Shown piece by piece: positions 12,601 to 21,800 of a stretch of 64,000 nt of DNA. How positions within the stretch are numbered: position 1 is the stretch's first letter; every line of letters begins with the position of its first letter. The translations under genes and the position numbers were made by a program. The notes below the pieces were generated by a model. The model saw only the letters and a list, made by a program, of their open reading frames with translations, was not told the DNA's origin and made no database searches. The stretch is from Vigna angularis (Eukaryota; Streptophyta; Magnoliopsida; Fabales; Fabaceae). Where the stretch lies: the NCBI RefSeq assembly GCF_016808095.1, contig NC_068979.1, forward strand, positions 27,733,960 to 27,797,959, read 5' to 3'.

Positions 12601-15600
12601 TGAAGAGAAGTGAGTTTCCATTAGGTTCTTGATTAAAGAACCTAACATACTCTGTTTCATTGATTCTGAAGAATGAAAAAGATTACAGGGCGCTGATCCT
12701 TGTATATATAGGGACAGAGGCAGTCTAAGTGTGTTAGCCACGTTTGCTAACTAAGATTGAGCTTTCACTAATAAACAAATTTTGGTTACTGTGGTAACCA
12801 AAAGTCACCCAAAAGCATTCAGCTTTGCATCTTTTTGATCTCCCAAATACTGATGACTAAGTGGCCAACTGGTCCCTTATTACAACTTGAAATAAAACCA
12901 AAAAGTAAGGCCCATTTAATTGGTTAATCCAAAACATAATTTGGTCAACCAATTTTACAAAGGATTGAGCCATTATTTAAACAAACTAATTACTTAAAAA
13001 CTGTAGCAAAGTGGCATGTCACGATCATTAATTGGATTCACATCAACATCCCTTATATTCTTCTTGCTTTGAGTGAGAAGGGAGCCGTCATTTTGGGATT
13101 TTACTTCAATGCCTAGAAAATGGTCAAAGCAGCCAAAAGTCTTGAGAGAAAATACAACATTTAGTCTGGGAATTATGTACAAGAGCAATGAAAATGTCTT
13201 ACAGGGGAGCCAAGTAGGTCAAGTCTCTTAAAGAAAAGGAACGGGAGGAACAAACTAAACTGTTTATTTTTTGTGTACTTGAAATAAGATAAGTACATAG
13301 TTATTTATAAGTACCACATATAGAAAAAGCTATTGTTAATAATACTTTTCAGATTTAAAAATTAACAATTATTTATTCAGTCTAACACCCCCTCCCCTTT
13401 CCCCTCTCAAACTCAAGAAGATTTTTAAGAAGAAAAACTCTTCACGTAGAGTTTGCCTCTAAAATGCAAACTGAGCTAAAGATAGAGGCTTGGTCAGCAC
13501 GTCTGCCCAGTGATCAAGTGTGGGAACATCTTTGATGTAGAGTTGCTTTGCCATACTCGTCTTCCACACAAAGAAAACATCAATCTCCATGTGCTTAGTG
13601 CAATTATGAAATTCTGGATTGTTAGCAATAGATACAACACTTTGATTGTGACAAAGAACAGGAGTAGTAAAGGAAACTTGCAATTCAGTGACCAACGTAG
13701 AAATCCATATTAATTTAGTGCAAGTTTCAGCCAAACTTCTATACCTAACCTTATTACTAGAACGAGTAATAACTTGTTGCTTTCGAGATCACAAGGAAGA
13801 TGACTGATCCTCCTGAAGTAGAATGTCTACCATCAATATTAAATGTCCAATCAGCATCACAAAAGGATGGACAATAAGTGCAGGTTGGCAATGTAGTCCA
13901 TGAAACAAAGAACCTTTAAGATACAGTAGTATGCGTTTTATCACAAGCCATTGAGAATCCAGTGGTTTGGCCATACATTGACAAACTTTGTTCACAGCAC
14001 GTAAGACTGAGTTATATAAATTGGCTATGAAAATAGATGAGCCCCAATCTTGGATATCTTCTAATTAGAAACCATAGGGGAAGAAATGGTGTGAGCTTCT
14101 GCTATGTAGTTTTGTGAATGAAGCAAATCTCAAATATATTTACTTTGAGTCCTAATAATAGACTTATTGAGTGAATATTTAATTTAAAGACCAAGAAAAT
14201 AATCAAGATGACCAAGTTGTTATTGAAAAAAAGTTGCATGAAGTTTGGTTGTAATATGTTGAATCAGAGTAACAACGCTTCCCAAGGAATTTTACATCAG
14301 TCAGCATGTTCTTACACTCACAACAAAATGGTATTGCAGAGAGAAAGAATAGACATCTCATTGAAATTGCACGCTCCCTGATGTTGAATACTAATATTTT
14401 TGTGCATCAAGTGATGCACTCCTTACTGCTTGGTTTCTAATCAATAGGATGCCTTCTTCCTCTCTTGAAAATAAAATTCCTCACTCTATCATTTTTCCAA
14501 ATGACACTTTATACCATGTCTCCCCATGTGTATTTGGGTGTACATGTTTTGTCCATAATGTTTCCCTAGGTTTTGATAAGCTCTCTACAAAAGCTATTGT
14601 GTTTTCTTGGGATACTCTCGTCTTTAGAAATGTTTAGAAATGGTATAAATGTTATTCTCCCTCCACCAAGAGATATTATATGTCTCTTGATGTCACACTC
14701 TTTGAAGATACACCTTTTTTCTTGTCCTCCATGGAGGATCATTCATCTATCCAACAAATGTTTCCTCTACCATCATGTAATCCCTTGGTTATTCCTGCTT
14801 TTGTACCTCAAACTCAAAATGCGAATGACATTGTTCCTCCCCCTCTTCTCACATATCAGCATCGACAACAATCTCAAACTAAGAACACTGAAGATCCTCG
14901 AGACTCGGATCCTCCTCCATTAGATCCCCAAACCATGGATCCTTCATCCTCCTCGCCTTCTCTTGGCTCAGATAATAAGTTGCCCATTCCGGAAAGGTAT
15001 TCACTCTACTCGTAATCCATATCCTGTTTATAATTTTTTGAGTTATCATCGTTTGTCTCCTTCCTATTTATCTTTTGTTTCCTCCTTATCCTCCCTTAAG
15101 ATTCCTAATAATATTCATGAGGCACTTGATCATCCTGGATGGCGACAAACCATGGTTGATGAAATGCAGGCACTTGACCACAATGGTACTTGGGACCTTG
15201 TTCCTCTTCCTCCTGGTAAGAAGCTTGTTGGTTATAGATGGGTTTATGCTATTAAAGTTTATTTTTTCTTTAAGTATAATGATATCATCAACATATACCA
15301 AAAAATATATAATGAGAGATTTTTCTGTAAATAAGAGAAGAGTCACATTTATTGCTAATGAATCCAAATGGATGAAGTGTAGTTTGCAATCTGTCAAATC
15401 TTTGTTGGGGAGCATGTTTCTAGTCCACTGAGAGCTTTATTCAATTTAGAAACAAGAGATTAGTCACTCACTTTCCAAATCTCCTTTGCAGAATTAAGAA
15501 ACATGCAAGTATTTGTGATTTCTGGGATCATGGAGTTCCATAGCCATGCCATGATCATAGAATCCTCTTCATCCTATTTTGTAAATATGGGATCTTCTTT

Positions 15601-18298
15601 AAGGGCATCCTCAGTCAAGTGATTAGCTTTCACTTTACCTTTCAAAGTTCTGCGAACAAGCTAGGCCCATTTCAAATAATTCTTCGCATCCAAACGATAG
15701 GCAATGTTGAGGTTCTGTAGTTGTTCCTGATTGCTCTGTGACCCAATATTCACCACTTTAGTAAGTTGGTCTGCCATGCCCACCTAACCGTAATGCAGTG
15801 AGAAGGGATTTGATTGTTGTGGCTCCAACTAAGAAATAACACTGCAAAACAACAACAATGAAGGATGCACTCCAAAACCACAACAATGAACGCTACTACC
15901 CAAACAATTGTCAGCAATGAAGGTTGTCATCTAGGTTTTCGTTTGCGACAACAATAAAGGTTGCCGTCTAGGGTTTTGATGTGCGCAGTCAGAGATGGTT
16001 CCCAGAAATTGAGAACTCTGATGCCATCTCATAATTTTGGGAAGAATCATATATTTTATTATGTTAAGAATACAATCCATATATACAAGGCTAGAAAGCT
16101 ATTTTAGGAAGCATAATAAGAACTCCTAGACAACCGGATCCCTTTGATTCACGGATTTACCCATTATTCACAATAATAATAATTTGCTAAATAAGGAAAA
16201 AATACAACTAATAAAAAACAAAGATTTTGACAGCTAAAACAGATTCAAACAAATAGTTGATTTTGATGTTATGATTTGATTGAAATGCTTCGTATATTCT
16301 GTTAACTTCATTAATTTGTTGATCTTCTCACATGTTATTGATTTTGATGTCAGACTTGCCGCAAATTGGCCCTCTGTAATGCAAATAGTTCGGCTTATAT
16401 CTCAGGACCACATGAATAACAAGTAATTCCTTATTTCAACTATTGTCATACTCATCCCCCATTGCGCACAGGCACAACCACTCATTAATATCGGTCCTTA
16501 ATGTTTTCTTGTAGACAATATGTAGGAAAGGCAGATTTCCTAGTTTTTCGGGCAATGAACCCACATGGATTTCTTGTTCAGCTGCAGGAAAAGAAGCTGG
16601 TATGTTATCTTTGGGTGTTTCTATTTTTTCCCAGTCCTGCAAATCCCCCTTTTTCTAAATTCTGTTCATACTCAGTCACAATTTCAATTATTTCCTGAAA
16701 TCTTACCCTCGATGTCTTCTCTAAAGTTCTTGTGAAAGATGGATGTAATTCAGGTTTGGTACTATGAGCATTTTAACTCAACAACTTAATGGCAAACAAT
16801 TTTGAATTAATAATACTTGTAACTCAAGGAATATTATGTTATGTTGCGTTACATTCATGTTCGTCTCGTAGTGATGTGACTTAAGACCAGTCAAAGGTCA
16901 CTTAACCTATAGGTTTAAGCTGTTTGAAAAAGATCTCAGACTATTTTTATTTAAATCTAAATAAATCCCTTCGGAGATGGTTAGATGTGTTCATCTACTT
17001 TGGAGGATACTTTGTTATGATGGTTTACCGAAAAAGAAGATTGAAATTTTTGGAATTGAAGTTTCGCAGTTCATTGCTGTGTGGTTGGAATAGAATGGCT
17101 ACATTTTGGGGTCTTTACCCTAAACTTGCTACGGGATAGAGTTAGTTTTTTTCTCCAAATGAGGTAGTCTACCACATTCTTCAGCAATGCTAATCGTCTC
17201 CTCCAATTCGAAAGCCTGGAATTCACGCAAGATAGGTAGAAACTTAGTACACAGTTGAGGTTCAGATTGTGCATTATACCATGCGGAAAAGTGAACATTT
17301 TTTAATTCTTTGATATTTTGATGCAATAGGGAAGTATAAATAGGAAGAGGAGATTAATTCTGTACATATTATCTGGGCCTTAAAATATCAGGCAATAACC
17401 TTTCCCATAAATGCTATGTCTAAAAGAAACAAAAATGGAAATAAAACAGAATCTAATCATGTCAATTCCTAATAATTTGATGTACAAATAAAATCACATA
17501 ATTTTGATTGATTTCCATAGATCAAATACCATGATTGTATATGAAGAATTACCCTATGGCTGTGGACCATTGGTTTCATTTCTTACAGGAGGAATCTTTT
17601 TGTGTTGCTGAATTTGTTGTTTGATTTCAGTGTGCAGTCATTCAATTACCATCACAGACGTTGCTACTATCTGTTTCTGACAAAGCCTTCCGCTTGATTG
17701 GGATGCTTTTTCCCGGGGTAACATTTAGTTGCTGATTTAATTGAGGCTCGATTACAATTATGGGCCTGTTATACCTTGCCTATTTACTTGAAGCCTTGAA
17801 TGCTGGCAGGATATGGTTGTTTTTAAGCCACAATTGTCCAGCCAGCAGCAGCAACAAATGCAGCAACAGCATCAGCAGATGCAATCACAACAGCAGCATC
17901 TTCCCCAGTTGCAACAGCAGCAGCCACTTCCTCACATGCAGCAACAGCAACTTCCTCAGATGCAACAACAGCAGCAGCAGCTTCCTCAGCTACAACAGCA
18001 GCAACAGCTGCCTCAGGTCCAACAGCAGCAGCAGCAGCTTTCTCAATTGCAACAACAACAGCTTCCACAAATCCAACAACAGCAACAGCTACCTCAACTC
18101 CAACAACAAATTCCACAACTACAGCAACAGCAGCAGCTTCCACAAATACAGCAACTTCAGCCTCAGCAGCAACAGATGGTTGGGGCAGGAATGGGTCAAG
18201 CCTATGTTCAAGGCCCTGGGCGGTCACAGCTGGTTTCACAGGGACAAGTTTCTTCCCAGGGAACAACAAACATTGGTGGAGGGGGATTCATGAGTTAG
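192..18298 (+). CDS. MED25: MED25/PFT1-like Mediator subunit, copy 1 (exons 4-15; 5' end outside window)
   Basis: Mediator tail subunit 25 (PFT1 in Arabidopsis) bridges transcription factors to RNA polymerase II and acts in jasmonate, light and flowering responses (family knowledge). Exons read from GT-AG junctions: 192-322, 4317-4526, 4659-4724, 5248-5455, 5797-5867, 5984-6829, 11264-11317, 11520-11548, 16354-16422, 16515-16599, 17631-17717, 17810-18298 (stop TAG). All phases join without a stop; the visible coding length is 2345 nt. In order they encode the rest of the von Willebrand A-like domain (GCLVQRTGWTRD, HCILIAASNP, VICPKQLP), a Ser/Gln/Met-rich linker (exon 5984-6829), the activator-interacting (ACID) region (KYVKVWE, GQRQGQPVFITKLE, YVGKADFLVFRAM, LLLSVSDKAFRLIGMLFPG) and a Gln-rich tail. 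Exons 1-3 must lie upstream, as in copy 2. Long introns 4, 9 and 11 carry retroelement insertions absent from copy 2. Homology to the family is certain; expression is not shown. Confidence 0.93.
1158..1542 (+). mobile_element. TRIM retroelement, intact with 5-bp TSD (ATAAG), in MED25 copy 1 intron 4
   Basis: Non-coding miniature LTR element: LTR1 1163-1281 (119 bp, TG...CA), primer-binding site TGGTATTAGAGCC at 1282-1294 (complementary to plant initiator-Met tRNA with one mismatch), short internal region, purine tract GGGAGGTG at 1411-1418, and LTR2 1419-1537. The target-site duplication ATAAG is at 1158-1162 and 1538-1542. No coding capacity, so it would have moved with enzymes supplied in trans. 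Absent from the corresponding place in copy 2. Confidence 0.92.
1815..2250 (+). pseudogene. Internally deleted Ty1/copia pol fragment (RT start joined to RNase H end)
   Basis: Conceptual translation with stops and frameshifts gives copia reverse-transcriptase N-terminal motifs (LVAKGF-like, YEARLVAKGFTQTYGVDY, VKNAFLHGE). It is then joined near 2095 to the end of RNase H (KEKLDSGLICTSYVSSEDNL, DVLTKG). About 1 kb of pol is missing, so it is dead. A purine tract GAGGGGAAG at 2242-2250 precedes the 3' LTR. It belongs to the same LTR family as the minus-strand fragment at 15.4-16.25 kb. Confidence 0.82.
2251..2470 (+). mobile_element. 3' LTR of the copia fragment in intron 4
   Basis: Begins TGTTAAAATTTG right after the purine tract. 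It is nearly identical by eye to the reverse complement of about 16025-16250 (shared segments AGCTTTCTAGCCTTGTATAT and TTTTTTATTAGTTGTATTTT). The 3' limit is approximate. Confidence 0.75.
2512..2844 (+). mobile_element. Second TRIM of the same family, 5'-truncated, intron 4 of copy 1
   Basis: LTR1 remnant 2512-2614, primer-binding site TGGTATCAGAGCT at 2615-2627 (exact initiator-Met tRNA match over its core), shortened internal part, and LTR2 2728-2844 beginning TGCTGGAAG. The 5' end of LTR1 is missing and no clean target duplication is seen. Copy 2 has a different short sequence here (about 36910-36960), so the insertion came with a small deletion or a later rearrangement. Confidence 0.8.
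7599..7751 (+). mobile_element. 5' LTR of the nested copia element
   Basis: Begins TGTTGAAATG, contains a TATAAATAG-type promoter core at about 7674-7682, and is followed by CGGTATCAGAGCC at 7752-7764, a one-mismatch initiator-Met tRNA primer site. This is the standard order LTR, primer site, gag. Confidence 0.8.
7864..8460 (+). pseudogene. Copia gag remnant with zinc knuckle
   Basis: Broken frames encode a copia Gag (LDKFYMVLILRSLHSNFDHV, SMDYLVTRLLRVP) followed by a CX2CX4HX4C nucleocapsid knuckle (CTYCKKIGHTQEKC, about 8365-8406). An in-frame stop lies before the Gly/Arg stretch near 8302. Non-functional. Confidence 0.83.
8477..9349 (+). pseudogene. Copia protease/integrase remnant
   Basis: Encodes the protease region (WILNSGASDHIFG, with the catalytic Asp of the usual DSGAS motif replaced by Asn), the GAG-pre-integrase region (HCPYNLTSLSQLTRSLNCSI, LGHPS) and the start of the integrase core (DIWGPSRVSSFGFNYFITFI; DNAEEY). 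It has stops and frameshifts and ends abruptly near 9349, where a short LTR-like segment (9350-9373) joins it to the TRIM. Reverse transcriptase is absent. Confidence 0.82.
9583..9629. repeat. (TA)n microsatellite
   Basis: TA repeat with interspersed TACA units in intron 9 of copy 1. Confidence 0.9.
9630..11263 (+). other. Remainder of MED25 copy 1 intron 9
   Basis: AT-rich intron sequence, largely alignable to 41540-42993 of copy 2 apart from the MITE there. A short TA run lies at about 10130-10147. No gene or conserved coding segment is seen; the small ORFs here are not shared in frame by copy 2. Confidence 0.6.
12345..12652 (+). mobile_element. Solo LTR with TACTC target duplication, copy 1 intron 11
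   Basis: Element 12350-12647 (298 bp) starts TGTTAGG and ends CCTAACA, a perfect terminal inverted pair. It is flanked by TACTC at 12345-12349 and 12648-12652. It contains a TATATAAG-like core near 12440. No internal region remains, as expected after LTR-LTR recombination. Copy 2 has the empty site (about 44094-44098). Orientation inferred from the promoter core. Confidence 0.9.
12653..12990 (-). mobile_element. Minus-strand copia LTR, inner part shared with MED25 copy 2
   Basis: Read on the minus strand it has a TATATATACAAGG promoter core and ends GAATCAATGAAACA. The outer 105 bp (12653-12757) also exist in copy 2 at 44098-44196, where the sequence breaks off after GTTTGCTA. An LTR at this spot therefore predates the gene duplication. 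The upper limit is approximate. Confidence 0.7.
12994..13188 (-). pseudogene. Copia reverse-transcriptase C-terminal fragment
   Basis: Minus-strand translation contains FSLKTFGCFDHFLGIEVKSQ and NDGSLLTQSK, the part of copia pol just after the YVDD motif. It is out of order relative to the RNase H part, which lies at higher coordinates, so the block is rearranged. Confidence 0.8.
13260..13387 (-). mobile_element. Start of the 3' LTR of the RNase H-bearing copia element
   Basis: Minus-strand sequence beginning TGTTAGACTG directly after the polypurine tract. It can be followed to about 13260 before joining other retroelement sequence. It differs from the LTR at 16025-16250, so more than one element makes up this block. 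Confidence 0.6.
13388..14262 (-). pseudogene. Copia RNase H fragment with polypurine tract and LTR start
   Basis: On the minus strand: connection region (VCQCMAKPLDSQWLVIKRIL, LYLKGSLFHGLHCQP), RNase H (IWISTLVTELQVSFTTPVL, HNQSVVSIANNPEFHN, KHMEIDVFFV, DVLTKPLS), then a strong polypurine tract (13388-13409) and an LTR start TGTTAGA at 13387. Several frameshifts are present. The usual Asp-Asn catalytic pair reads HNQS, so the Asp is replaced. Confidence 0.83.
14273..15266 (+). pseudogene. Plus-strand copia integrase to reverse-transcriptase fragment inserted in the minus-strand copia block
   Basis: Encodes integrase C-terminal motifs (QQNGIAERKNRHLIEIARSL), the variable linker, then the reverse-transcriptase start (HEALDHPGWRQTMVDEMQAL, NGTWDLVPLPPGKKLVGYRW). 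Frameshifts abound. Its first bases match the point where the other copia copy breaks off near 9330-9349, so the two fragments are complementary parts of related elements. It stops at the boundary with minus-strand pol near 15266. Confidence 0.82.
15267..15420 (-). pseudogene. Minus-strand copia YVDD reverse-transcriptase fragment
   Basis: The minus strand encodes FLVYVDDIII, the catalytic motif of copia reverse transcriptase, preceded in a neighbouring frame by a CDSSLIYRK-like segment. It is fused at about 15425 directly to a gag fragment, so protease and integrase are deleted. Confidence 0.8.
15425..15777 (-). pseudogene. Minus-strand copia gag fragment
   Basis: Starts at the ATG at 15777 (MADQLTKVVNIGSQSNQEQL) and continues with AYRLDAKNYLKWA, a stop, TLKGKVKANHLTEDALKED and MIMAWLWNSMIPEI, the typical N-terminal Gag region of copia elements. 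It has stops in place of Gln and Trp codons. Upstream lie the primer site and LTR. Confidence 0.85.
16013..16250 (-). mobile_element. 5' LTR and primer site of the minus-strand gag-bearing copia element
   Basis: On the minus strand the LTR (about 16250 to 16025) is followed by TGGCATCAGAGTTC (16024-16011), a degenerate initiator-Met tRNA primer site. The LTR matches the plus-strand LTR at 2251-2470. Confidence 0.78.
17829..18178 (+). repeat. CAG/CAA-rich poly-Gln coding repeat, MED25 copy 1
   Basis: The last exon is a near-continuous run of CAG and CAA codons interrupted by short LPQ, LPHMQ and LSQLQ spacers. It encodes the glutamine-rich tail typical of plant MED25. Mixed CAG/CAA use and the spacer units make it a mutable coding minisatellite. 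It is about 15 codons shorter than in copy 2. Confidence 0.9.
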
Positions 18299-18740
18299 CT
18301 CAATTTTTATAGGATTCCCCATGGTCACAAAGGGTATGGTATTTGTATGAAATGAAACATTTGTGACAGGTATCGAATTAGCTCATAATTTATCACTCTC
18401 TGATTTGTCCTTATCTCAGAAAAACGCTAGAATGTCCATTTAATTTCTTCTGCAATTTAGCCATTAGCCGTTAAAAACTCAGGTTAAATAGTTAATATTA
18501 AAAGCATGTTAGAAAGTTATTTTGAGCTTGTTAATTTTAAAGTTAGGTAGAATTGTCTTCTAAAAAATAATTTTGAACTAGAGAATGGAATTTGTAAGTG
18601 TGTAGGATTGATTGTGTTTAGCAAGCTAGAAAAATGTTGAAATTCGAGAGCAGAGCTAGTTGCTTAATTTCACAAATACGGCACATTGATAGATCAATAT
18701 ATGCATACTTAACTACGCTGGATAAAGATGGTTACGAATA
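18299..18740 (+). other. 3' flank of MED25 copy 1, homologous to the 3' flank of copy 2
   Basis: Aligns with 46308-46690 (shared stretches such as ATGGTATTTGTATGAAATGA and TTTAATTTCTTCTGCAATTT). It probably includes the 3' UTR. Homology ends near 18730, marking the 3' edge of the duplicated segment. Confidence 0.75.
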
Positions 18741-18915
18741 TTAGATTATTAGATATTTTATTATTTTTAGGTAGTTTATTATTATTATTTATTTGTATTT
18801 TGGGTTTAATTCATATTTTTTTATTATAAAAAGAGTATCTCATGTGTATATTTAACACAAAGGAAATTAATCTTATATATAGCTTTACTATTTTTAACAT
18901 TGTATTTAGAGTCTT
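18741..18915 (+). mobile_element. Degenerate copia-type LTR, relative of the solo LTR at 35439
   Basis: Shares order and text with 35439-35603: ATTTGTATTTTGGG, TTATTATAAA promoter core, CACAAAGGAAATTAATC. It ends near TTTTTAACA and is followed by a degraded primer-site-like TTGTATTTAGAGTC. No target duplication found. Confidence 0.6.
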
Positions 18916-20636
18916 GTTATTTTAATTTTTTTTTGTCTCTTTTGTCCAGTACAACCAATGTCGTTGTTGGCACCATAGTTGGAGCATCAGTTTTTACCAA
19001 CAATCGCATGATTTTGCTCATCATGGCTAGTGGCCACAATGTTGTCTAGATTGTTGTCATCAGAGTCCAGATGTGCTCTTACACGTCGATTACAGTTCGT
19101 TTTTATTGTCCTTCCTAGCGACTTATGGTAGCACGTGTATCGTCATCTCCATTGTCAACCAACTGTGTTGGACTTTTTGCAGTCTTATCTTTCTGAATGT
19201 GGCCTTATTATGTTGTTTGGCTCGAGTTATAGAATTATTTTAATGTTTTATCTCTCTTGCTTGTTTATGGCTTCTTCCCTTTCTAATATTTCTTTTATCA
19301 CCAATATATCTGATCCATCAAATTACTCCTTTACTGGAACTCTAAAAGATCATTTGCTTTTTATAACAACACGAGTTATAAGATCATCACACAAACACAA
19401 ACTAGCAAGGGTGAATTAATAGAATAAACATCAAAACATCAATAGAAGATATTATTAAACTTAATCATCAAGTCAATACTATGATTTTATGACCCTCGCC
19501 AAAATCAATTCAAAAATATGTTATGATAGTCAATCAATCTCCAATCTAATTCTTTTTTTTTTTCAAAAACAAACCATGCTAACCTCAAACAATCTCTAAG
19601 ACCTTATGTCATCCCAACGGTAAGTCACCCGAACAAAAATTGCAATTAAGCAATGCCAAAACAAGTGTCGTCCTTCCGTACTCTATCGTTCCAAATCTGT
19701 TCACCAAAATAGTACATCTATTTGAGTGGTCCTCCAGTGCAACTTTGGACCTATCTCTCTTCCTCCTTAAAGACTTATAAGTAAACACTCCACTACTGCT
19801 CACAACAAGCACTATACTTAACATGATCCAAAAACCTACAAGCGAGACATTCATTCATTTCTACCCCCTCGAAAGAGGAAAGGACAACACTTGAACCTCA
19901 TCTTTTATACTGCCTCTCATAGGTGAAAAGATCCACTTTTCTACCCTCTAAAAAGAGAAAAAGTCACTACCTTTCTACTGTATTGCAAGACGAAAGGTAC
20001 AACCCCAAATTTATGAAGTACGATAAGGAGACACAACAATCACACATCATCACAATACTTAACAGCTCGACACACATACCCAACAAGGTAGACAACTTGA
20101 TAATCACTCAAAGCACTTTGACCAACATCCATAGGACTTAGAAAACACAACCAGTAACTCTCCATTACACCCATCAGCTCTGTCACCATGAGAAATAGCT
20201 CGGTAACCTCTACCAACAGCTCAACAATGGTTTAAAACCCATAGGCCAACCTATAGACCTTCCAGAAATGATCTCCAAAGCCCCAAAGTCGAGGTCTCCA
20301 AACAAACCGTTTAACAACTTGCCCAACGCATTAGCCAACTCGTCCACCAACTCAAACAGCTCGTCCAAAATCACAAATAGCTCGGTCAGGGTCAAAAACC
20401 TCCAAACCGACCTATAAAATGCATAGAAACAAGTTTTTGAACCCTAAAATCGGGGTCCCAAACAATACATTTCGGCTAGCCCAAGGTAACCACCCTACAA
20501 CTCGGCTAGCTCTACAAACAACCTAGCTCGACACCCTAGAGCCCGACCAACCCAGCCCTATAACCAGGACAACCCAACCTTGCTAGACATAGCCAGGACA
20601 ACCCATCCTTGCTAGACATAGCCTGACCAGCCCGAC
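18916..20636. other. Intergenic repeat-derived DNA
   Basis: No gene recognised. After the degenerate LTR there is anonymous sequence. From 20150 to 20630 it becomes richer in C and G, with repeated CTCGNC-type words and a 29-bp direct repeat (AGGACAACCCAACCTTGCTA, units starting about 20567 and 20596). This resembles decayed gypsy LTR DNA seen again near 58.4-58.9 kb, but no element could be delimited. Confidence 0.5.
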
Positions 20637-21500
20637 TTCAACAAGAAACCATGGAGAGGATGACATGGAAGCGGAAGCTTGAAAATATGAGGGATATGGT
20701 GTTTGGGGAGTGGGTTTGGAGTGTTTCTTGAAGAAGATTTGGCCAACCATCAAGGAAAAGGTTAGGAGAAGTCAAGAAGATGACTATCCTAATGAACTTA
20801 GAGAAAGGGAGACTGCAAATTTGAAAAAAAAAATCCCTAATATCATTCCAAGTTAAATGTACAAAGGTTTGGGCACTCCTATTTATAAGATGGAGGAGTG
20901 AACCCATTTGAAAGGAAGTACATTGCATCAGAAAAGTTCAATGAACCTAGGAGCTTTAAGAACCTTCTTTCAAGAGTATATACATTGCAGAAGGTCCCTT
21001 CACCTCTAAACAAGGTTCCTAAGGGTTTCTTAAGGCCCAGCAAGCCTAAAAACCCACTTGGTTCGCATTTCACTGAAGAAGTAAGTTGAAAAGCCAAAAC
21101 TACAGTTTTTTGATGCAATATTTCTGTTTTAATTGATTATATAAAACTTATACTTGATTAAATCAACAAAATTGATATTTTTCAGAAAAATTTGCTAGTT
21201 TAATCAATTATGTACTGATTTAATCGATTAAATACATGAACAACAAAATTGGCTAAAATACTAGCCCAAATGAAATGTAGACTTGGTCAAAATACAAGGC
21301 CTAAAGAAAAGACTTAATTACATATTTACAAGACTTAAGAGAAGGGAAAGACAAGCTAAAGTACTATACTCTACAAGAAAAGAATGTTTCGAAGTCCTTC
21401 GTTTTCTTCTACTCTCCTAGTCTTGGTTTAAGTTGTATCGGTTTGTATCTCTTTGGATGGGTCTCCACCAAGCTCCCTTAGTGGGTTTTCATTAGGTAGT
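20637..21500 (-). mobile_element. LTR-retrotransposon remnant (inverted relative to 28825-29650)
   Basis: Read on the minus strand it runs parallel to 28825-29650: GGAGCTTGGTGGAGACCCAT, CCCTTCTCTTAAGTCTTGTA, several TTAATYGATTA words, a TTATAAATAGGAGTG promoter core and ATCTTCTTGACTTCTCCTAA. Promoter core and layout indicate an LTR. No coding part or target duplication is visible. Confidence 0.75.
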
Positions 21501-21800
21501 GGTCATGTGTCATTTTCCTAGTGGAAAGTTTTGCTAAAGTGGCTTTCCAAATGATACTCTATAAGTGAAGAATTTTTCTAAAAGTTAGATTGCCATATGT
21601 CAAATCATACTTCACTAAAATAGGAGTTTTAAGGTTTGGTGCAAGATAGGATTTTAGGGATTTAGTCTACTTTGGAGACACTTTTATCTATAAATAGAGG
21701 TGTCTCTCTCCATGTAAACCCACTTTGAGATTAATAATGAAATGCTACCAAAATTTTGAGTCATTCAAACTTGTTTATATGTTAAGATTAAAGCATTCTA
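21501..21800 (+). mobile_element. Another LTR-like segment with TATA core
   Basis: Plus-strand segment with CTATAAATAGAGGTGTCTCT at about 21687-21706, followed by a leader-like stretch. The pattern is that of an LTR U3/R junction; the boundaries and family are unknown. Confidence 0.4.

Noticed and set aside
17823..18269. Long antisense ORF rich in Ala/Val across the MED25 Gln-rich exon (also 45787-46278)
   Set aside because: It is the mirror of CAG/CAA repeats on the coding strand; such repeats are open in several frames. The plus frame joins in phase to upstream MED25 exons.
17760..18293. Ser/Asn-rich ORF in another frame of the MED25 last exon (also 45724-46302)
   Set aside because: Frame shadow of the poly-Gln repeat (AGC/AAC reading of CAG/CAA).
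19135..20395. Several 60-95 residue ORFs between MED25 copy 1 and BRO1
   Set aside because: No recognisable family, no splice continuity, located in repeat-derived DNA.
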